In this document: piece after piece, positions 1 through 9,342 of the stretch
Position numbering within the stretch: position 1 is the first letter of the stretch
How the letters are laid out: the number at the start of each line of letters is the position of its first letter
Assembly: GCA_001430745.1 (NCBI GenBank)
Contig: KQ482031.1
Location: forward strand, 1 to 13,504
From: Auxenochlorella pyrenoidosa
Taxonomy: Eukaryota > Chlorophyta > Trebouxiophyceae > Chlorellales > Chlorellaceae
DNA: 13,504 bases
Direction of reading: 5' to 3'
Position numbers and translations under genes: made by a program
The notes under the pieces: generated by a model
Told to the model about the DNA's origin: nothing
The model's input: only the letters and a program-made list of their open reading frames with translations
The model's database searches: none

Positions 1-1092
1 CACCTGCGCCGCACTTTCCACACCTCGCCGTCGGCGGGGATCAGCCCCTGCCCCATCACAAAGTCCAGGATCTCCGACAGGATGCCCTTGGAGTAGTTGG
101 AGGCGTTGTGCAGCAGGATCTGCGGCGCGGGGGGAGGGTACGTAGCCGCCACGAGGTGGGGAAAGAAATCACTCTGCTGCTGCCTGCTGTGCACACAATT
201 TCTCTTGAGCATGGCTTGCCCCGCAGGGCCGCATCCAACAGGAGCACTGGCTCTGGTACACAGCCAACTTGGCGCCGCCAGGCGCACAGAGAGATGGCCA
301 GCGCGTGCCGGCTGCGCACAGCACACCCAGGTGTGGGTCTAGGCTTGGCGGCGGCTGGTGGGGAGGGAGCAGGCGCTACTCACCCGCTTGGCAATCTCCG
401 GGTCGGACACAATCACAAACTGCTTGGGCCCGAAGGACAGCTTGAAGATCTTGCCGTAGATCTGGTAGAGCTTGAACAGCGGCACAAACACGGGCTGCCC
501 TACAATTTCGCGGATGTCGCCCGTGGCGGTGGGCATGCGCGCCGCCGCGCTCCGCTGCCACTGCTTGCCGATCTTGGCCAGCTGCATCGCCAGCGCGCGA
601 CCTGGGCAGGAGGAAGAAGCGGTTGGCACGGCGGCATGTGAGCGGGACGAGGGATGCGAGCTGGGTGGGTGGGCGGGTGTGCCGCACGTGCGCGGTTGCG
701 CCAACACCAGCGTGCGCAGCCCTCCCATGCGGCAGATGCAACCCGACCACTCAAGCCACCGCTGCTTCACGTCAGCACCCAGCAGGTGCAACACAAGGTG
801 AAGAGCATTGAAGAGAGCGTAGGCAGGCCACACCTGGGCCAACCGGGTCCTTCGCAAGCGCGCGGCGGATGGGGCGCGTGAGGCGCTCCTTGGTGCTGCC
901 GGCATCCGTGAACTCGCCGCTGGCTATGCGCTCCTCGAGACTGCCCTTTTTCACGGCCTTCTTCTCGTCACTGCCCTGCGCTGACACCAGCAGCTGCTGA
1001 CGCCGGCCGCCTGCCTGCGCCCTGCGGGAGGGTGCCCAGCCGGGCAGCTGCCTGCCCGCAAAAGAGCTGGTGCTAGCCTGCAGGGCCGCCAT
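1..1092 (-). CDS. CYP97A: CYP97A-type cytochrome P450 (carotenoid beta-ring hydroxylase), 5' half only
   Basis: Partial minus-strand gene with exons 1092-834, 601-384 and 119-4; bases 3-1 are the GTG of the next donor, so the rest lies off the window. The first ATG of this frame in a good context (GCCCCATGG) is at 1092. Splice phases agree (1, 0, 2). Residues 1 to about 40 are rich in Ala, Ser, Gln and Arg and end near VSAQG, like a chloroplast transit peptide. Next come the family segments SLEERIASGEFT, GQPVFVPLFKLYQIYGKIF (about 113-132), KLSFGPKQFVIVSDPEIAK, and NYSKGILSEILDFVMGQGLI with PADGEVWKVRRR. These match plant CYP97A (LUT5). Family knowledge: CYP97A hydroxylates the beta ring of alpha-carotene and beta-carotene in plastids on the route to lutein. 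The heme-binding Cys and the I-helix are not in the window. CYP97B or CYP97C is a less likely alternative. Confidence 0.88.
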
Positions 1093-1540
1093 GGGGCCCG
1101 CTGGGTGGCTGTGGCTGGCGAGGGGTTCCTGCTGCTTCCTCCGCCGCCGCTCCCCTGCTCCGTGCGATCGCAGGACACGAGCGCGAGCGTGCAATGTGCG
1201 TTCAACGTGGGCTGATTCGGCCGATGGCACAGTCACAACACTTCCTGGCGGCATGTGTGGAGTGCAGGCGCAGCACGGCCGACAAGAGCCTTCTCAACGC
1301 CAATTCAATGTCGGAAGTGCATCAAAGCGCAGTCGAAGCGCTGCCGAGCCTTGAGACACACAGGGTGCTTCGTTCCGCTCCCGCAGTTCCTTCCCTGCAC
1401 CCGCCTGCTCCTTGCAGGGGCCTGCAACGCTCCCTGGCAGGTTCCTCGATGCATGCAGTGTACTGCTGAACAGGACGACCCAACTGTTTTGAAGTTGCAA
1501 CTGGCGGCAGCAGCGGCGGCTCAGCAGCAGCCCTGGCGCC
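1093..1540. promoter_or_regulatory. Divergent intergenic region between CYP97A and EEF2KMT
   Basis: These 448 bases separate the two start codons, which point away from each other, so the stretch must hold both 5' UTRs and both promoters. I see no clear TATA box. A CCAAT motif lies at 1300-1304 (plus strand) and a palindrome TGCGATCGCA at about 1163-1172. Either may be chance. No convincing coding segment is present. Confidence 0.5.
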
Positions 1541-3587
1541 ATGGACTGCCATATGAACGATTTGGCCCACCCGCCGGCTGACCGGCTGTGGCATCTCATC
1601 TGCGTGTTCCGGCAGCGAGGCCCCGCGCCTGCTGTGGTCGGCCTGGCTCGCGCCCTGACAAGCGAAGGCGTGCTTGGGCTCGCGGGCCAGCAGGCGCTGC
1701 TCAGCGCCTGCCTGCTGAGCCCAGCAGCAGCGATGCTGCCCATCGATGCAGAGTACAAGAGGTGAGATCGACCTGTTTCGTGGGAGGGCCAGCGAGGCCT
1801 CCGGCAGGTTGAGGCGGCAAAATTCAAGAAGGGCAGCTGGCGACAGCCCTGCACCCGCCTGCATGTCCTGCCCTGCCCTGCCGACCCGGCCCCGCACCCG
1901 CGCCGACCCCCGTCCTGCAGGCGCGTGCTGCGGGCGGCAGTCCTGGCTGCCGAGGAGGATGGGCAGGAGGTGTGTGAGGAGCTGATGGAGCAGTACAGCG
2001 CCTGCCTGCTGGGCCCAGCAGCAGCCGGGGCTGAGGGCGGCAGCACCGCGGGCGCCTGCTGGCCGTCGGCGCCGCAGCCGGGCTGGTGCTACAAGCTGTT
2101 TGCGTACGCACCAGCCGGCGAGGCGGCTGCCGAAACAATGCTGCGCCTGTCGGCGCTGGAGCGGCGGGCTGCCCAGCTGCGTTGCGGCGGTGGAGAGCAC
2201 GCAGCGCAGCAGGCCTGCTGGCAGCAGGAGCAGCAGCAGCAGCAGAGTGCAGAGCAGCGGCAGCAGCAGCGTGCAGAGCAGCAGGGGCAGCAGCAGGCGG
2301 AGCGGGAAGGGCGGGGCGCTGCGCCCCCGCCGCTGCCCGCTGCCGCGGCGCTGGGCGGCAGGCGGCACGGCCTGCTGGCGCTGCACGTGTCGCTCAACCT
2401 GCTGGAGGGTGGCACTGGCTGCCACGAGTGGGAGGCCGGCTTCTTCCTGGCCGAGTGGGTGCTGAGCCACCCCGAGCTCGTGGCAGGTGGGCTGGCTGCG
2501 TTGCGCTGCATGTGCAGCATGGGAGGCACTCATCGGGCGCCCGTGCGCCGGGCGGCAGCTCGCCCCTGCACATGCTGGGTATGTTTGAGAGTAGGCAAAC
2601 CGCCCCTGGTGCAGTGGAGCACGGTCTGCAGTGCAGCTTCCTGTGCATCGGGTGATGTCGCAGGCAGGGCGGCCGGCGCGCCAGTCGATCTGCCCTGCGT
2701 TGGCTGCTGCGCGCCGCGCAGGCCGCTGCTGCCTGGAGGTGGGCTGCGGCGCCGGCATGGTGGGCGTGGCGCTGCACCGCGCCTGTGCACGCCACATCAT
2801 CCTGACAGACGGCAACCCAGAGGCCGTGGCCAACTGCCGGCGCAACCTGGCCCTGAACGGGGTGCCGCTCCTGCCCGAGGCAGCGGGCAGTGCAGGCGCT
2901 GGCGGCTGGCGTGGCGGCTCGCCGCAGCAGGGACACACGCCGCTGCAGGACGAGCAGCGCTGGGTGCAGTGCCGCACGCTGTGCTGGGAGGACGGCTGGC
3001 ACGGCGGGGGCGACACGCAGCAGGCACAGCAGGCGCAGCATCCGACCGTAGTGCTCGGCGCCGACCTGCTGTACGATCCCACAGTCATCCCCGTGCTGCT
3101 GGGCCTGGTGAAGCAAGTGCTGCTTGCTGCGGCAGCAGCGGCACGAGCGGCCGCTGACGAGCAGGCAGGCGGGCGCGCCGCCGCCGCCGGCGCGCAGGAG
3201 CAGCAGCAGCAGCAGCAGGCGGCCCCGGGGCAGCACCCGCCGGCTGTCTACCTGGCCACTACTCTGCGGAATGAGGCCACGCTGCAGCAGTTCTTGGCAG
3301 CCGCAGAGGCGGACCCTGACATCTCGATCCAACAGCTGGTCCCACAGCCAGCGGCGACAGGTGGCAGCCCCTGCGGCAGCAGTAGCGGCGGCAGCCCGCC
3401 ACCTGCAGCAGCGGCGGCGCCGCCGGCCGGCAGCGAGCGCCTCGCCCGCTCGCTGGTGGAACCTGCGGCGGCTGCTACGGACGGAGCAGGCAGGCAGGCG
3501 GTGCGGCTTCAGCACCTGCCTGAGCTTGACGCTGCCCGTGCCCGCATCTTCCTGCACCGCCTCGTGCTGTCGGCCCCAACATGCTGA
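1541..3587 (+). CDS. EEF2KMT: EEF2KMT/FAM86-type protein-lysine N-methyltransferase
   Basis: Three exons, 1541-1761, 1921-2486 and 2722-3587, joined in phases 2 and 1, give about 550 residues. The ATG lies in a strong context (GCGCCATGG). The N-terminal FAM86-like part includes LLSPAAAMLPIDAEYKRRVL (about 57-76), matching the family block ending in YxRxFL. Then comes SLNLLEGGTGCHEWEAGFF with LAEW (231-253), equivalent to the family's GTTGLxxWDAALYLAEW. The class I methyltransferase fold follows: SAM-binding LEVGCGAGMVG (267-277), acidic TDGN (D292), and the DxxY hallmark GADLLYDP (D377-Y380) of the family 16 lysine methyltransferases. Near the end, YLATTLRNEATLQQFL matches the family's YVAFTVRN segment. 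The human enzyme methylates a lysine of elongation factor 2; the same substrate is inferred here. The protein is longer than the human one because of Gln/Ala-rich insertions at about 174-205 and in the C-terminal half. Confidence 0.87.
2221..2300 (+). repeat. CAG-rich tract coding poly-Gln inside EEF2KMT exon 2
   Basis: Imperfect CAG repeats, interrupted by GAG, CGG and GTG, encode a Gln/Glu/Arg/Ala-rich insertion between the FAM86-like N-terminal part and the methyltransferase core. A shorter pure run of six CAG codons lies in exon 3 at 3201-3218. Both are in frame and look like low-complexity loops. Confidence 0.85.
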
Positions 3588-3888
3588 GCTGGCTAGTGCA
3601 GTGACGCGGCCCTCGTTGCGACATGTCATCCGTCATCACAGGCTTGCGAATTGCTCAGGGCATGCACAGCCGACAGGCACATGGAAAGGGTACAGGGGCC
3701 AGCCGTGGGTAGGCATGTTGAGGTGCAGGCTGCTGGCTTGGGAAAAAGCAGTACAAGGGCTGCGTGCAAAGCGCCTCGATGTGGTAGAAGAGAGAGGAAT
3801 TCTTGAGAAAGGGTAATGAAAGACAAGGCAGAAAATGAAGGTGGGCAGGGCCGTTGTTGGCGCCAAGAGGGCCGCGTCCGCTGGGCGG
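3588..3888. other. Convergent 3' flanks of EEF2KMT and the IBR5-like gene
   Basis: Only 301 bases separate the stop codon of EEF2KMT (plus) from that of the IBR5-like gene (minus), so their 3' UTRs probably abut or overlap. I find no TGTAA, the usual green algal poly(A) signal, on either strand here. The stretch is purine-rich on the plus strand towards 3780-3840. No further gene is seen. Confidence 0.6.
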
Positions 3889-5949
3889 TCAGTCTGTCAT
3901 CTCCGCGTGCTGCTCGTGCTGCGTCTGGCCAGCGCCAAACACAAACGCGCCGCCCGACGGCATCCCCGCAAAGTTGAGCACGGGGGCCTGCCCCGGCTGC
4001 AGCGGCCCTGCGACCAGTGGCGCCCCGCCACCGCCCCAGCCGCCCCCAAGGGCGGGCCAGCCAAAGGGCGCGGCGCCCGGCGCGCCGCCGACGGGGACGG
4101 CGGCCGGCTGCTGCCCCACAGGCACCTTGAAGCCAGAGGCATTGGGCCCCATGAGCTCCACCTCTGCCGCCTGCAACCTCTGTGCGTCATCCTGCAGCCG
4201 CGGGTGCGGGGCCAAGGGGGCACGTGCCAGGGCGCATCGCCATTGTGAGGACCGAGGTCACCGGCAGCCGGGGGCGGTGGGGCCGCCGCCCGGCTGGCCA
4301 GCGCGTTGTGGCGCACAGCTTTCGCCACCGCAATGCACAGCTGCTGCCACCCACATTTGGGTGCCCAGCATGGGGGCGGCAGGGGACCAGGCGGAAACTT
4401 TATTCTAGATGTTCTATAAAGTTATACTTGAAGAAAGTGGCCTCTGACCTGCGTGATGGCAATCACGGGCCGCCGGTCCTTGACCCAGCGGTACGCCTCG
4501 CTGCAGCAGGTGGGGAGGGGGGGCACAGGGGCAGGGGCGGCAAGCTGCTGGGCAGGCAAGAAGGGGCCCACGACCGGCGGGGGCGCCAGAACAACCGCCC
4601 GGCTGGCTGGCAGTGTGGCAAGGGCGGCGCGCAGCGGCCGCACGGCGCATGCCCGGGGCCGCCCGGGGCCGCACAGCGCTTTGCAGAGGACGGCGGGCTC
4701 GCTGCACGGCAGGCCCCCTGCGCAGTCCGCGCCGCCTGCGTGCCTGAGCCGCCAGGAGTTGCGTCGCATGAGGTAGTAGATGACCACGGCGGGGGAGCGC
4801 GACAGCCCGCTCATGCAGTGCACCAGGACCTTGCCGCCGCCCTTGCGCTGCACCTCCTCTGCAGCCCGCCAGGAGCAGGGGAGTGGAGGGGTGGGGGTAA
4901 GGGCGTGGGGGTGGGTGGGGTGGGGGGGGCTGAGCATGGGTGATGCAGCCCCTGCTCCTCACCAGCAGCCGTGGTCAAGGGAGCAGCAGGCACATGGAGG
5001 GCGGCGAAGAAGTGGGGCCGGGGCAGGGCTTGCGCGGGCTGCGCAGCAGTGGTTCACGAGAGCAGACAGCTGCCCGGAGGCGGGCCCGCATCCCGATGAC
5101 AGGCAGCGCGGCTGCGCTCCGCCGCCCCGCCCCCCACCACGCCTCACCCAGGAAGGCGTAGCACTCGTCAAAGGGCGGCGGGCTGGCCGACACGGTGTGG
5201 TAGTGGAAGCTGTTTTTGTACAGCGGCTGGCAGCTGGGCACGGTCTGCAGCGGGCATGAGGCCAGGGGCAATGCGGGCGGCATGAGGGGCAATGCGAGGG
5301 CATGAGGGGCAGGGTTTGAAACGGCATGCAGGCAGCCAGGCCTTGAGGGGGAGCCTGGGACGCAGAGCCCTACTTGGGCACCCACGTTGAGTATGTGAGC
5401 CACGCCCAGCGTCTTGAGAATCTCCTGCCGCGAGGCGTGGTCGTAGCTGCCCAGAAACCTGCGCAGTGGGGGCCCAGCAGCGGGGGTGGGGGCCCCGACC
5501 CAGAAAACAGGCAGCACTACGGCGGGTCCGGCCCGCACTGCTGGACACAAATGCAAGCAGAAGAACCACGCCTCCTGCCAGGCACGCAGGACGGGGGCAG
5601 AGCCTTACAGGAAGCCAGGGACGACCTCTGAGGGGAAGGCCGAGGGCGGCTTAGGAGGCGCCGCCGCCGCTGCCGCCTGGGCGGTGCTGGTCTCCAGCCG
5701 GTGGCCACATATGGAGCACGGCTCCCCTCCGTGGTACTGCAAGGTCAGCAGAGCATATGGTGATCTTTGCAAGGGCCATGTGACCTTTGCGAGGGCTATG
5801 GAGGATAGGGCCAGGGGCCGACAGCAGTAGCGAGACGGCCCCTGCGGTGACACGCGCCAGCAGGCGCAGATGGGGCCTCAACTCCGCCTCACATCATGGT
5901 AGTGCCCGCATACATCGCATGGCTCCTCCCGCTCCCGTTTCTGCTTCAT
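3889..5949 (-). CDS. IBR5: IBR5-like dual-specificity protein phosphatase
   Basis: Seven minus-strand exons, 5949-5893, 5736-5609, 5458-5386, 5244-5148, 4858-4744, 4500-4449 and 4191-3889, join in phase to give 274 residues; Arabidopsis IBR5 is of similar size. The N-terminus has the IBR5 double zinc knuckle CxxCGH...CxxCGH (C11, C14, H16, C26, C29, H31), split by intron 1. Then come AFPSEVVPGFLFLGSYDHAS, LKTLGVAHILN and TVPSCQPLYKNSFHYH. The catalytic loop is HCMSGLSRS (H132-S140, nucleophile C133, R139), followed by PAVVIYYLMRRNSWRL and EAYRWVKDRRP. The Gly/Pro-rich tail ends with FVFGAG (257-262), like the FTFGA near the end of IBR5. Plant IBR5 dephosphorylates MAP kinases and affects auxin and abscisic acid responses; its algal role is unknown. 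Intron 5 starts with GC. Intron 3 could instead use a donor 12 bases further on, adding four residues. The usual Asp acid position carries Ser105. Confidence 0.88.
4887..4930 (+). repeat. G-rich tract in IBR5-like intron 4
   Basis: Runs of three to seven G separated by T, TAA or C lie inside intron 4 (5147-4859). On the transcribed (minus) strand this is a long C-rich stretch about 30-70 bases upstream of the exon 5 acceptor, so it may serve as a polypyrimidine tract. The plus strand could in principle form a G-quadruplex. Confidence 0.6.
5254..5314. repeat. Short tandem repeat in IBR5-like intron 3
   Basis: Three degenerate copies of GCATGAGGGGCAATGCGGG lie side by side at about 5254-5279, 5280-5299 and 5300-5314, the first with a small insertion and the last truncated. 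They fall wholly within intron 3 (5385-5245). No function is apparent. Confidence 0.7.
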
Positions 5950-6328
5950 GCTGCCGCTGCCGTGCCGCCTCCAGCGCCCAGGCTGCTAGCGAAACTCGCA
6001 CTGGGAGCGTCACTGCCGCTGCCCGCCACCGCCGCCGCCGGGGCCCCCTGCTTGCTGCTGCTGAAGCTGTCGGCTGGACTGGAGCTCTCTGGTCTTCCAA
6101 AACTTTGAGCAGCGGCGCTCGAGGTTCCAGGAACGCCCGAGCAGGTTTGACAGAGGAGTTGCTGGCTTTGCGAAGTTGATCGGCTGGCCAAGCGATCGGC
6201 GCGGTGTTCAGAGGGCAGGAATCGATGCTGGAGTTGCCTGCTTGGGTAGCGCTTCTACCTGCCTGCCAGCTTGGAACTCGCTTCTAAGTTGCATTTCCAA
6301 TGCATCGTCCTTTCAATCGGCGATCGTG
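5950..6328. promoter_or_regulatory. Divergent intergenic region between the IBR5-like gene and SMG9
   Basis: These 379 bases lie between two start codons that point apart, so they should contain both promoters and 5' UTRs. The motif CGATCG or GATCGGC occurs four times near the SMG9 start: 6178-6184, 6194-6200 (inside GCGATCGGC), 6316-6320 (partial) and 6321-6326. No TATA box stands out. No coding segment is supported, although the high GC leaves frames open on both strands. Confidence 0.5.
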
Positions 6329-8349
6329 ATGGCTTCCCAGGCATCCCAGCCACCTCTGCGAGCCGTTCTGCGCAAACAGCCAGCCGCTCCTCAACAGACC
6401 GACACCCCGGGAGCTTCAGAAGGGCTGCAGGCCCCGCAGGATGGTCTGCAGGTGCGCTGGGTATGTTTGATCATGACAACACGGGGCCCGCTAGCTGGCT
6501 GCCCCTGCAGGACAACACCCCCGCCGACGCCTCCCCGCCTTCATGACCGTCGTCGTCCGTGCCTGTCTGCAGGCGCAGCCGCACACCCCGCTCCCTGGAG
6601 CCGACCCACACAGCTTGCTTGATGCAGACAGCTGGACGATGCTTCCTGCAGCGGTGGCCTGGCAGCTGTCAGGCAGCAACCCAGATTTTGCCGTCACCGG
6701 TGTGCTGGGTGCTCAGGGCCTGGGCAAGTCTGCCCTGCTCAATCGGCTCCTCGGTGAGGAGGGCTGTGCCGGCAGGGCGCACTGGAGTAAATCTGTTCGT
6801 GCTCCAATCGCTGAGGCACATGAGGCGCGTACAAGGCAGCAGAGGCAGGGCTGTCAACACAAAAGATTCGTGCCGTTTCCAACGTGGCAGCACAGCAGCC
6901 CAGCTCCTTGGATGAGCAGCGTGCAAACATCGTGCGCCCATCCCTGCAGGACTCGACAGCGGCGGCGAGGCACGCTGTCCGGCAGGGTCGGCGCCAGCCT
7001 CGCGCTTCCCAGTGGCGTCCCCGCCCGCAGCCCTCCTGCCGCCCCTGCAGCACTGCACGCGAGGCATCCAGCTCCGCGCCAGCCCCGAACACCTGATCGG
7101 ACTGGACACCCAGCCCCTCTTTTCTGCCTCCGTCCTCGAAGAGATGAGTGGCGGTGGCTGGCAGCAGGCGCCGCCGGCGCTGGCAGCGCTGGCGCTGGCC
7201 GCTGCGGGCGATGCCAAGGCGCCCGCTGTGCCCTTTGAGGGCGTGCAGGCGCTCGCAGAGCTGCAGCTGGCAGTGTTCCTGCTCTCGGCCTGCCACCGAC
7301 TGCTGGTGCTGTGTGATGGGGAGGAGGACTGGCGCACCTGGGAGCTGATGCTTGCGGCAGAGATGCTGGCCAGAGGGGTGCCAGACCCCAGCTCGCTGCC
7401 GCAGGGCGCAGCGGCGGCAACGCACGCAGGCGTAGCGCCAGGCAGCGGCAGCGCCGGCGGGCAGCATACGCGCCAGCAGCAGGCGGCGGCGCCGGCATCA
7501 GCGCAGCAGCAGGCAGCAGGCGCGGCGGCGCGGCCGCGGCAGGCGGCCGCCGCGACCGAGCACCTTGCAGAGGTGGTCTTTGTGCATGTGCAGCGACCTG
7601 GCGGCATCAGCAGCGGCTGTGCCCCCACTGCTGCGCAGCTCGAGGGGTTGGAGGCGCGGCTTGCGGCCTTTCTGGGCTCCTCCCGCCTCTGCCAGCCACG
7701 TGAGCTGCGAGCTAGCGCACCCTGGGGTGTTCCCGGGGACGAACCACAGCGATGCAGGCTCATGCAGCCTGGCTGTCCATGCTGAGAGTGCTCCCGCATG
7801 GCGGTTTCTGCAGGCAGCCATGCTGGCAACCTTATTTTATATCCGCACAACTTGAACGGCGTTGCAGAGAGCGCACCCACGTGGCGGTTTCTGCGGGTAG
7901 CCATGCTGGCAACTTTATTTTGTAGGTGCACAACTGAAACGCCGCTGCCTTCCGCCCCATGTGCGTCCCCGCGTGCAGGCCCACTCCGCATGCGCGACCA
8001 TCTGCCAGCCGGCAGCAGCGAGAGCATCAGCGCGGGCAGCGCTGGCGGCCGGGGTCCGTCAGAGGGCGTCCTTGGCAGTGCCACCTTGCAAGCAGGTGTC
8101 AGCTACTGGGTGCTCCCGGCGCCGTGCAGCGGCCCTGCTTGGGACCGCCAGGCAGACGAGCTTGTGGCAGCCCTGCTGGCCCGCCCGTGCCCGCCACTTG
8201 CACGGCGCTGCTCCGAGCTGGGCTGGCTGCGCGGCGCGGCAGGCGACGTGTGGCGGGCGGTGCAGAGGAGCGCAGACATTGCGACTTTCTACTCCCGCTT
8301 GGCTCGCACGCAGCTCAAGGGTGCGGGGGGCTGGGGCCTGGCACGCTGA
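6329..8349 (+). CDS. SMG9: SMG9, nonsense-mediated mRNA decay factor
   Basis: Four exons, 6329-6451, 6573-6753, 6950-7699 and 7979-8349, join in phases 0, 1 and 1 to give 474 residues (human SMG9 is about 520). After a short disordered N-terminus comes HSLLDADSW, then the GTPase-like core with Walker A loop GAQGLGKS (87-94) inside FAVTGVLGAQGLGKSALLNR. Next come LQHCTRGIQLRAS and LIGLDTQPLFSASVLEEM; LDTQP (153-157) is the SMG9 signature at the switch II position. Then come LQLAVFLLSACHRLLVL and WELMLAAEML. A Gln/Ala/Pro-rich insertion precedes EVVFVHVQ. The C-terminus, VWRAVQRSADIATFYSRL, matches the human end (WDGVxKSSALAEYSRLL). SMG9 forms a heterodimer with SMG8 and regulates the kinase SMG1, which phosphorylates UPF1. 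The Walker A lysine and serine are intact. The exact start and the exon 3 acceptor are inferred from phase and homology. Confidence 0.87.
7785..7950 (+). repeat. Two-copy 83-base tandem duplication inside SMG9 intron 3
   Basis: Copy 1 (about 7785-7867) and copy 2 (about 7868-7950) share a GGCGGTTTCTGC block, an AGCCATGCTGGCAAC block, TTTATTTT, and CACAACT(T)GAA, with scattered substitutions. The period is 83 bases. The repeat lies entirely in the 279-base intron 7700-7978, so it enlarges the intron without touching the protein. Confidence 0.85.
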
Positions 8350-8401
8350 TGCTGCCGTGCACAACCTTCCTGTGCTGCCGATGCTTTCATTGTGGCCTGG
8401 A

Positions 8402-8406
8402 TGTAA
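8402..8406 (+). promoter_or_regulatory. SMG9: Candidate poly(A) signal of SMG9 (TGTAA)
   Basis: TGTAA, the usual green algal polyadenylation signal, occurs 53 bases after the SMG9 stop codon on the coding strand, a plausible distance for a short 3' UTR. The motif is only five bases, so chance cannot be excluded. Confidence 0.5.
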
Positions 8407-9342
8407 GTCCCATTTACTGTATTCTGCTGCCATTTGCGATCCCGTCTGCCATTAGGGACACCGTTGCAAGCACAAGACTGGCACATTGCAAGTAGCAGGC
8501 AACCCAGCGACAAATGTGTCTCTGAAACAAGGAGCAGGGTGCAGCACAGGCTGAGGAAAGCCTGGTATTTATCCCACTAGCTGCGCCAGCAGGATGGGCA
8601 GTGATTTTCAAGGGGCAGAGTATGCCAGGTTGGGGCTGTGCGACCCTCCCGCCACCACCTCGCGAACGGGATTGATGAGGCCCCAGGTGCATGGGCAGCA
8701 AGTGGGACTCCCTTCGGATGGCCATAATCATCTGCAATTTCTGGTGGGTGAGGGGCTGGCTGGGCGTCTAGGACTTGCTGGCTGGGCATCCAGGACTCGA
8801 CGCCAGAGGCAAGCCATCAGGGCACTTCACTGAGGGGAGCATGGGCGCACAACCAGCTCAAGCTCGCATGCGCACGGCAGAGGGCCTGCACAAGCGCCTG
8901 CGCCTCCAGCTGGCACATGCACCCTATCCCACTGTGCCGGCTCTTGGGTTTGAGCTGCTCTTTTCCTGCTGATCAGCCGTCTATCACTGCTGGGGTAGCA
9001 GGGGGGCACCCTCCTACCACAAAGCTCCGCACCGAGGAGGGCTTAGGGCTTTGGCTTGGTGTGCGGGGCGACGGGGCCCTCCCCCGGGCCCTGCTCGGCG
9101 CATGCACGAGGGTGCGCAGAAACCAGGAGCATCGTTTCGGTCAGATTTTTTCGCGATTGTGTATCTCCCTGCTGCGTGCTACCCCGCAGGGCGGGAATGC
9201 GAATGCAGCGCCCCTGCGCCTTCCCTGCAAGCGCATTCCCCTCCAAAGCATCGGCACCAGCACCCACGCACTCTGCAAGGTGCCCCGCCCCTCTGATCAG
9301 CCCCACTCAAAAGGAGCAGCCGCCACACCGGGCCCCGCAGCC
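8407..9342. promoter_or_regulatory. Gene-free stretch upstream of the PLATZ gene
   Basis: About 0.9 kb between the SMG9 3' end and the PLATZ start codon. I see no conserved coding segment on either strand; the open frames lack recognisable motifs. It holds a 22-base tandem duplication (8755-8798). The sequence CTGATCAGCC occurs twice (8969-8978 and 9293-9302), the second about 40 bases before the PLATZ ATG. The stretch probably contains the PLATZ promoter and 5' UTR. Confidence 0.45.
8755..8798. repeat. Tandem duplication of 22 bases
   Basis: Two adjacent copies beginning GCTGGCTGGGC and ending CAGGACT or TAGGACT (8755-8776 and 8777-8798) differ at three of 22 positions. They lie in the intergenic region upstream of the PLATZ gene. 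Confidence 0.8.

Noticed and set aside
1322..3629. Very long open frames on the minus strand opposite EEF2KMT (588 and 411 codons)
   Set aside because: They lie antisense to exons with clear methyltransferase motifs and are low-complexity Cys/Arg/Ala/Leu-rich, as expected from CAG-rich, high-GC DNA.
4449..4743. A GT donor further into IBR5-like intron 5 (GTGCAG, near 4690) instead of the GC donor
   Set aside because: It would add about a dozen residues not found in IBR5 at a tightly conserved site (WRL-xEAYxWVK).
5946..6191. Open frame upstream of the IBR5-like start, with its stop overlapping the ATG (ATGA)
   Set aside because: It looks like an upstream ORF but begins only at a TTG codon and is Ser/Ala-rich low complexity, so a real uORF is not supported.
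6669..8084. 471-codon open frame on the minus strand opposite SMG9
   Set aside because: It has no recognisable motif, an Ala/Ser/Cys-rich composition, and runs across both exons and introns of SMG9.
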